This document shows positions 13,961 through 18,755 of a DNA stretch of 18,755 nt, piece by piece. The translations under genes and the position numbers were made by a program. The stretch comes from JAIVJZ01 sp035296385. GTDB lineage: Bacteria; Acidobacteriota; Blastocatellia; Pyrinomonadales; Pyrinomonadaceae. The notes beneath the pieces are model-generated. The model was not told where the DNA came from. It did no database searches and saw only the letters and a list, made by a program, of their open reading frames with translations. The stretch spans positions 1-18,755 of the forward strand of contig DATHBB010000109.1 in assembly GCA_035296385.1 (NCBI GenBank), read 5' to 3'. Each line of letters opens with the position of its first letter. The first letter of the stretch is position 1.

Positions 13961-15328
13961 GTGTCAAGAAAAGACACCATCGTCGCACTCTCCACGCCGC
14001 CCGGCAGAAGCGGCATCGGCGTCATACGTCTCAGTGGCGCACGCTCGCTCGAATACCTTCGCGCGCTCGTCCGGGACGATCAATTCTCACCGGACCCCAA
14101 TCGCGTCGCGCTCAGAAAAATTTTTGATCCGCACAACCACGAACTCCTCGACCGCGCGCTTATCACTTACTTCAAAGCGCCGCATTCATTCACCGGCGAA
14201 GACATCGCGGAACTTAGTTGTCATGGTTCGCCCGTGCTGCTGCTACATGTCGTTGACGCACTTTTAGCTCTCGGCGCACGCGCCGCAGACGCGGGCGAAT
14301 TCACCTTGCGCGCACTCGCCAACGGGCGTCTGAATCTCAGTCAGGCCGAAGCCGTGCGCGACCTCATAGACGCGCAGACGGACACGGCTGTCCGGCAGGC
14401 CGCACGACAACTCGGCGGCGAACTCTCCGCGCGCCTTCAACCGACCAAAGATGCGCTGCTCGAAATCATCGTCCCGCTCGAATCCTCACTCGAATTTGTC
14501 GAAGACGACCTGCCGCAGTTGACGCTCGAAAAAATCAGCTTTCAACTCACAAATCTCATCCAATCTCTCGACGCGCTGGCCACCACTTTTCGCGCCGGAC
14601 GCCTTTTGAAAGACGGCCTGAAGGTCACTCTGGTGGGACGGCCTAATGTCGGTAAGTCCAGTGTCTTCAATAAGTTACTTGCTTCAGACAGGGCCATCGT
14701 CACGGAAATTCCGGGCACGACCCGCGACAGTTTAAGTGAATTGTTAAATATAAACGGCGTTCCTGTTTTGCTGACAGACACCGCCGGTATGCGCGAGTCG
14801 AACGACCCTGTAGAGTATCTCGGCATCGAACGCACGCGCCGCGCCATCGCGGACGCAGACCTCGTCCTCTTCGTACTCGACAGCTCGCAACCCTTGACGG
14901 ACGAGGACAAGACAATATTTGCCGACATAGCTCAAGACAAGCACGTGATCGCGTTGAATAAAAGCGACTTGGACGGCTTTGATAATTTGCTCTCCGTTGG
15001 GATTGGTGATAATTCTAAGCGCGTCGCCATCTCCGCGCGGACGGGCGCGGGTCTCGACGCTCTGCGCGCTGCTATAATGGAGCCGTTCCAGGCCACTGGC
15101 GCGACTCAAGAGGGTTTTTTGATCACCAACGCGCGCCATTTCGACTTGTTGCGTCGTTCCGCAGACGCGCTACGCTCTTCAAAAGTGCTCGTCGGGCAGG
15201 GAGCGAGCGAAGATTTGATCCTTGTAGGGCTTTACGAGTCGCTGCGTTACCTCGGCGAGATTACAGGTGAGACGACGCCGGAAGATGTTCTGTCGCAAAT
15301 ATTTGCGACGTTCTGTATAGGAAAGTAG
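13961..15328 (+). CDS. mnmE: tRNA modification GTPase MnmE
   Basis: MnmE acts with MnmG to add the carboxymethylaminomethyl group at the tRNA wobble uridine (U34). The 455 residues are normal length. The N-terminal folate-binding domain begins DTIVALSTPPGRSGIGVIRLSG, and a helical domain flanks the G domain. G motifs are GRPNVGKSS at 226-234, PGTTRD at 251-256, DTAGM at 273-277, NKSD at 333-336 and SARTG at 358-362. The C-terminus is FCIGK, with the conserved Cys452. The GTG start gives the exact family N-terminus, but it lies 3 nt behind a terminator T run with no ribosome site. It precedes mnmG by 2 nt, so the two are an operon. Confidence 0.97.
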   Translation: MSRKDTIVALSTPPGRSGIGVIRLSGARSLEYLRALVRDDQFSPDPNRVALRKIFDPHNHELLDRALITYFKAPHSFTGEDIAELSCHGSPVLLLHVVDALLALGARAADAGEFTLRALANGRLNLSQAEAVRDLIDAQTDTAVRQAARQLGGELSARLQPTKDALLEIIVPLESSLEFVEDDLPQLTLEKISFQLTNLIQSLDALATTFRAGRLLKDGLKVTLVGRPNVGKSSVFNKLLASDRAIVTEIPGTTRDSLSELLNINGVPVLLTDTAGMRESNDPVEYLGIERTRRAIADADLVLFVLDSSQPLTDEDKTIFADIAQDKHVIALNKSDLDGFDNLLSVGIGDNSKRVAISARTGAGLDALRAAIMEPFQATGATQEGFLITNARHFDLLRRSADALRSSKVLVGQGASEDLILVGLYESLRYLGEITGETTPEDVLSQIFATFCIGK

Positions 15329-15330
15329 TT

Positions 15331-17208
15331 ATGAGTTTTGACGAACAGTTTGACGTGATTGTCATTGGGGCGGGACACGCAGGCTGCGAGGCCGCTTCCG
15401 CCGCCGCACGCCTCGGCGCTCAGACCGCTCTGGTCACACTCAATCTCGATTTGATAGGTCAGATGTCCTGCAATCCGGCCATCGGCGGAATCGCTAAAGG
15501 TCACATCGTACGCGAGATAGACGCTCTCGGCGGCATCATGGGGCGTGTGATTGACCGCACCGGAATCCAGTTTCGTCTCCTGAACCGCTCGCGCGGTCCC
15601 GCCGTCCAGGCCCCGCGCGCTCAGGCTGACCGCGCGCTCTATCGCACTGAGATGCGGCAAGTTCTCGAAGAGACGCCGAATTTGCACCTGCGGCAAGGTC
15701 TTGTCATCGAGTTGATCGTCGAAGACGGGGAAATTCGCGGCGTCGAAATGCAGGACACGCGGCGTCTACGCGCCGACGCCGTCGTCGTCGCCACAGGCAC
15801 TTTTCTAAACGGCCTTGTACACACGGGGCGGCGCACCTACACCGCCGGGCGCGCGGGCGAACCTGCCTCTATCGAATTGGCCGAATGCCTCAAGCGTCTC
15901 GGTTTTCCGGTCGGGCGTCTGAAAACCGGCACACCGCCGCGTCTCGACGGGCGCACCATTGACTGGGACAACTTCCAGCCGCAACTCGCCGACGAGCGAC
16001 CCGTCCCCTTCTCTTTTTCAACGGAAACTATTGAGCAGCCACAAGTTACGTGCTTCATCGGGTACACCAACGAGGATGTTCACAACTCGATTCGCGCGAA
16101 TATCCACGAATCGCCGCTCTATTCAGGCCAAATCAAAGGCATCGGCCCGCGCTATTGTCCTTCGATTGAAGACAAGGTCGTCAAGTTCCCGGACAAGACG
16201 CGCCACCAGCTTTTCCTCGAACCCGAAGGCCACAACACGTCCGAAGTTTATCTGAACGGCTTTTCGACCTCCATGCCCGCGGAGTTTCAGCAGGAACTCG
16301 TGCATAAAATCCCCGGTCTCGAAGAGGCGCGCATCATTCGTCCGGGCTACGCCATTGAGTACGATTTTGTTGACCCGCGCGAGCTGACGCCCTATCTACA
16401 GACCTCACGCATCGCCGGTCTGTTCTTGGCCGGACAAATTAACGGCACGACGGGCTATGAGGAGGCCGCCTGTCAGGGTCTGCTCGCAGGCATCAATGCC
16501 GCGCTACACGTACAGAAACGCGAGGGATTCCGGCTCACACGCGAAGAATCTTACATCGGTGTTTTGATGGACGATTTGATCACACACGGGGTTGACGAGC
16601 CTTATCGCATGTTCACCTCGCGCGCCGAGCATCGTCTGGCGCTGCGCTACGACACAGCCGATGCGCGCCTCACGCCCCACGGAAAGAATCTAGGTCTGGT
16701 CGGCGACACGCTCTGGAATGCCTTCAACGCACGCCGCGAGCGTCTGGCGCAGTTGCGCAGCGCGCTCGAAACGACCCGTTTCAAGCGAACAGACCAAACC
16801 TACAGAGAACTTGCCCAGCTGATGGGCGATTTGGGTGATTCAATATCTCTCGCACAGTTGTCGCAACGCCAAAACGTTTCACATGAATTAATACGCGATT
16901 TGCTTCCCCACTCGATTCGCGCCCAGACCTCTTTCTCCGACCTTGAGACATCGCTGGCAGACCTTCTCTACTGCGGCTACGTGCAATCTCAGCGCGATAG
17001 CTTTGAACGCCTTTTCCACAATGACGGGCTGCGTTTACCCTCCGACTTCGACTTTCGCAGCATCAGCGGCCTGTCACACGAGATGACGGAGCGACTTGAG
17101 CGCGCGAAGCCTCAAACTTTCGGCCAGGCGCGTCGCATCCCCGGCATGACTCCCGCCGCTTTATCCACGCTTTTAGTCCGGCTCAAACTACATCAACAGG
17201 CTGCCTAG
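15331..17208 (+). CDS. mnmG: tRNA uridine-5-carboxymethylaminomethyl synthesis enzyme MnmG (GidA)
   Basis: MnmG is the FAD-dependent partner of MnmE in wobble-uridine modification. The 625 residues are close to E. coli. The dinucleotide-binding motif GAGHAG is at 13-18, followed by the family segments MSCNPAIGGIAKGHIVREID and GPAVQAPRAQADR. Later segments are GRLKTGTPPRL, PRYCPSIEDKV and INGTTGYEEAACQG, the last with a conserved Cys. The C-terminal helical domain with RMFTSRAEHRL is intact. The ATG at 15331 has a GGAAAG ribosome site 5 nt upstream and lies 2 nt after the mnmE stop. Confidence 0.98.
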   Translation: MSFDEQFDVIVIGAGHAGCEAASAAARLGAQTALVTLNLDLIGQMSCNPAIGGIAKGHIVREIDALGGIMGRVIDRTGIQFRLLNRSRGPAVQAPRAQADRALYRTEMRQVLEETPNLHLRQGLVIELIVEDGEIRGVEMQDTRRLRADAVVVATGTFLNGLVHTGRRTYTAGRAGEPASIELAECLKRLGFPVGRLKTGTPPRLDGRTIDWDNFQPQLADERPVPFSFSTETIEQPQVTCFIGYTNEDVHNSIRANIHESPLYSGQIKGIGPRYCPSIEDKVVKFPDKTRHQLFLEPEGHNTSEVYLNGFSTSMPAEFQQELVHKIPGLEEARIIRPGYAIEYDFVDPRELTPYLQTSRIAGLFLAGQINGTTGYEEAACQGLLAGINAALHVQKREGFRLTREESYIGVLMDDLITHGVDEPYRMFTSRAEHRLALRYDTADARLTPHGKNLGLVGDTLWNAFNARRERLAQLRSALETTRFKRTDQTYRELAQLMGDLGDSISLAQLSQRQNVSHELIRDLLPHSIRAQTSFSDLETSLADLLYCGYVQSQRDSFERLFHNDGLRLPSDFDFRSISGLSHEMTERLERAKPQTFGQARRIPGMTPAALSTLLVRLKLHQQAA

Positions 17209-17214
17209 AATTGA

Positions 17215-17230
17215 TGTTTCACGTGTCACA
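17215..17230 (+). promoter_or_regulatory. parS: parS-like ParB-binding site, left copy
   Basis: TGTTTCACGTGTCACA matches 14 of 16 positions of the widely conserved parS TGTTTCACGTGAAACA; the two differences are adjacent in the right half. It lies 161-146 nt before parA. ParB protein nucleates at such sites near the origin. Confidence 0.8.
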
Positions 17231-17247
17231 TCGTCAAACTCGCGTGA

Positions 17248-17263
17248 TGTGACACGTGAAACA
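17248..17263 (-). promoter_or_regulatory. parS: parS-like ParB-binding site, right copy
   Basis: The exact reverse complement of the left copy (14 of 16 to consensus), centred 33 bp away. With extra matching flanks the two form a perfect 20-bp inverted repeat (17213-17232 and 17246-17265) around 13 nt. No T run follows, so it is not an intrinsic terminator. Confidence 0.8.
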
Positions 17264-17375
17264 TCGAAAATTCGGGGAAATTACGCGTGCGCTGGCGACA
17301 AAAAAGTAGCACGTCGGGTCGGTTTGTGTTAGTTTAGGCGAAATTTCTTGTCGTCACCTGCGCTGAGAAGACAAA

Positions 17376-18203
17376 ATGGCTAAAATTATCGCGGTCGCGA
17401 ACCAAAAAGGCGGCGTCGGGAAGACCACAACGGCTGTGAATTTGGCCGCCGCGCTTGCCGCCTCCGAAATGCGCGTCCTGCTCGTTGACACAGACCCGCA
17501 AGCCAACGCGACCTCCGGCGTCGGCGTTCAACGCGGCAGTTTCCGTCGTAGCCTCTATCATGCGCTCATACTCGACGAGCCGCTTTCAAACGTACTCCAA
17601 AACACAGAATTACCCCTTTTGAAAGTTTTGCCCGCGGATAAAAATCTGACCGGAGCGGAAGTCGAATTGGTCGATATGGAGCGGCGGGAGTACAAGCTTC
17701 AGGGCTTGCTTCGCGGTATTCAGGATGAATATGATTTCATCATCATTGATTGCCCGCCCTCGCTCGGCCTGTTGACTCTTAACGCTCTGACCAGCGCCGA
17801 CTCTCTCTTAGTTCCCATTCAATGCGAATATTACGCGCTCGAAGGCGTCACGGAGTTATTCGACACTCTGGCTAGAATAAGGCGTTCGCTCAATCCCGGG
17901 CTGAGCATAGAAGGCTTGCTGCTGACTATGTACGACGACCGCACGAATCTTTCGGCGGCTGTCGCGGCGGATTTGCGTGATTTTTACGGGCGGCAGGTCT
18001 TGGAGACGGTGATTCCCCGTAATGTGCGCTTGGCGGAAGCCCCCAGTTACGGTAAACCTATTATTTTGTATGACATACGCTCGCGGGGGGCGGAAAGCTA
18101 TCTTCACTTGGCGAAGGAGATAATCACTCATGACGAGAAAAGTGCTAGGGCGGGGCTTGAGCGCACTGTTGTCGGAGACATCGCCAGTAGCGACGGCCAA
18201 TGA
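17376..18203 (+). CDS. parA: Chromosome partitioning ATPase ParA (Soj)
   Basis: ParA is the ATPase that, with ParB bound at parS, moves replicated origins apart. The 275 residues are slightly long for chromosomal ParA. The deviant Walker A motif KGGVGKTT spans 11-18, with its signature Lys11. Further motifs are VDTDPQAN, IIDCPPSLGLLTLNAL and IPRNVRLAEAPSYGKPI. It starts with ATG after a GAGAAG ribosome site 5 nt upstream. The last roughly 25 residues overlap parB and look unconserved. The 167-nt gap before it carries the parS pair, so autoregulation by ParB is plausible. Confidence 0.96.
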   Translation: MAKIIAVANQKGGVGKTTTAVNLAAALAASEMRVLLVDTDPQANATSGVGVQRGSFRRSLYHALILDEPLSNVLQNTELPLLKVLPADKNLTGAEVELVDMERREYKLQGLLRGIQDEYDFIIIDCPPSLGLLTLNALTSADSLLVPIQCEYYALEGVTELFDTLARIRRSLNPGLSIEGLLLTMYDDRTNLSAAVAADLRDFYGRQVLETVIPRNVRLAEAPSYGKPIILYDIRSRGAESYLHLAKEIITHDEKSARAGLERTVVGDIASSDGQ

Positions 18204-18755
18204 AGAATTAAGAGAAGTCGATATAGACCTCATCGAACCGAACAACGTGCAGCCGCGCACGCGTTTCGACGAGACGCAGTTGGAGGAGTTGGCACAGTCC
18301 ATCAGGGCAAACGGCGTCGTGCAGCCGATACTTGTGCGGAAGGCCAACGGCGGGCGTTATCAAATTGTCGCGGGCGAGCGCCGCTGGCGCGCCGCACAAA
18401 GAGCCGGACTTCAGCGCATCCCCTCCGTCATACGCGTTGTTCCGGACGACAAGATGCTCGAACTCGCTCTGATCGAAAACATACAGCGGCAAGAACTCAA
18501 CGCCATCGAGGAAGCCTACGCCTACAAACGTCTCATCGAAACTTTCAATTTAACGCAGGAAACCGTCGCTCAACGCGTCGGGCGCGACCGCACTTTTGTC
18601 ACTAACTACCTGAGATTATTGCGTTTACCGGAAGATATACAGCTTCTTGTCGAAGAAAATAAGTTGTCTATGGGACATGCCAGAGCCTTGCTCGGCATTG
18701 ACGATGCCGACAAGCAGAGGCAGATCGCGCGCAACATTATCGACCGGAACTTGTC
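18130..18755 (+). CDS. parB: Chromosome partitioning protein ParB (Spo0J), 3' end outside window
   Basis: ParB binds parS, spreads by CTP-dependent clamping and stimulates ParA. About 208 residues are visible before the window ends. The N-terminus MTRKVLGRGLSALLSE is the classic ParB start and the ParA-interaction tail. The N-domain has VQPR, then GERRWRAAQRAG, the conserved CTP-binding box, and ENIQRQELN. A helix-turn-helix region (LTQETVAQRVGRDRTFVTNYLRLLRLP) follows, then SMGHARALLGI. The ATG at 18130 has an AAGGAGA ribosome site at 18114-18120, about 10 nt upstream, inside parA. It overlaps parA by 74 nt in another frame. Confidence 0.95.
   Translation, partial: MTRKVLGRGLSALLSETSPVATANEELREVDIDLIEPNNVQPRTRFDETQLEELAQSIRANGVVQPILVRKANGGRYQIVAGERRWRAAQRAGLQRIPSVIRVVPDDKMLELALIENIQRQELNAIEEAYAYKRLIETFNLTQETVAQRVGRDRTFVTNYLRLLRLPEDIQLLVEENKLSMGHARALLGIDDADKQRQIARNIIDRNL

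Noticed and set aside
17213..17265. Intrinsic terminator for mnmE-mnmG
   Set aside because: The stem is strong but no T run follows on either strand, and each arm is a parS-like sequence, which explains the symmetry better.

Overview
The window is the chromosomal replication-origin neighbourhood of a moderately GC-rich, Gram-negative-type bacterium. Gene content and order suggest Acidobacteriota, possibly Blastocatellia-like. That is an inference from the long E. coli-type GyrB with its extra domain, the large YidC with a periplasmic domain, and the overall style of the genes; no marker in the window settles it.

Left arm (1-8248). A short forward operon comes first: a LigB-type class III dioxygenase-like protein, an AMMECR1-domain protein, and a small acidic protein. 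A symmetric hairpin terminator closes it. The replication genes follow on the minus strand: gyrB, recF and dnaN, which run away from the origin. Between dnaN and recF sits one forward-strand gene of unrecognised function, with its own good promoter.

Origin (8249-10678). dnaA lies on the minus strand between two stretches rich in DnaA boxes. The dnaA-dnaN gap holds about eleven boxes, a (TAG)5 DnaA-trio tract, a GC spacer and an AT-rich probable unwinding region, in the same order as the Bacillus subtilis basal unwinding system. The dnaA-rpmH gap holds a second, tighter cluster of three boxes. The boxes are mostly TTTTCCACA, and DnaA carries an unusual His in its DNA-recognition signature.

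Right arm (10679-18755). All genes run forward, away from the origin: rpmH, rnpA, yidD, yidC, jag, mnmE, mnmG, parA and parB (cut by the window end). They cover ribosomal protein L34, RNase P protein, membrane protein insertion, an RNA-binding protein, tRNA wobble-uridine modification and chromosome segregation. Two mirror-image parS-like sites lie just before parA, and parA and parB overlap by 74 bases.

No rRNA, tRNA, CRISPR array or insertion sequence was seen. Most of the window is conserved housekeeping. The parts most worth a second look are the origin architecture, the parS pair, the terminator that abuts the mnmE start, and the unrecognised gene between dnaN and recF.
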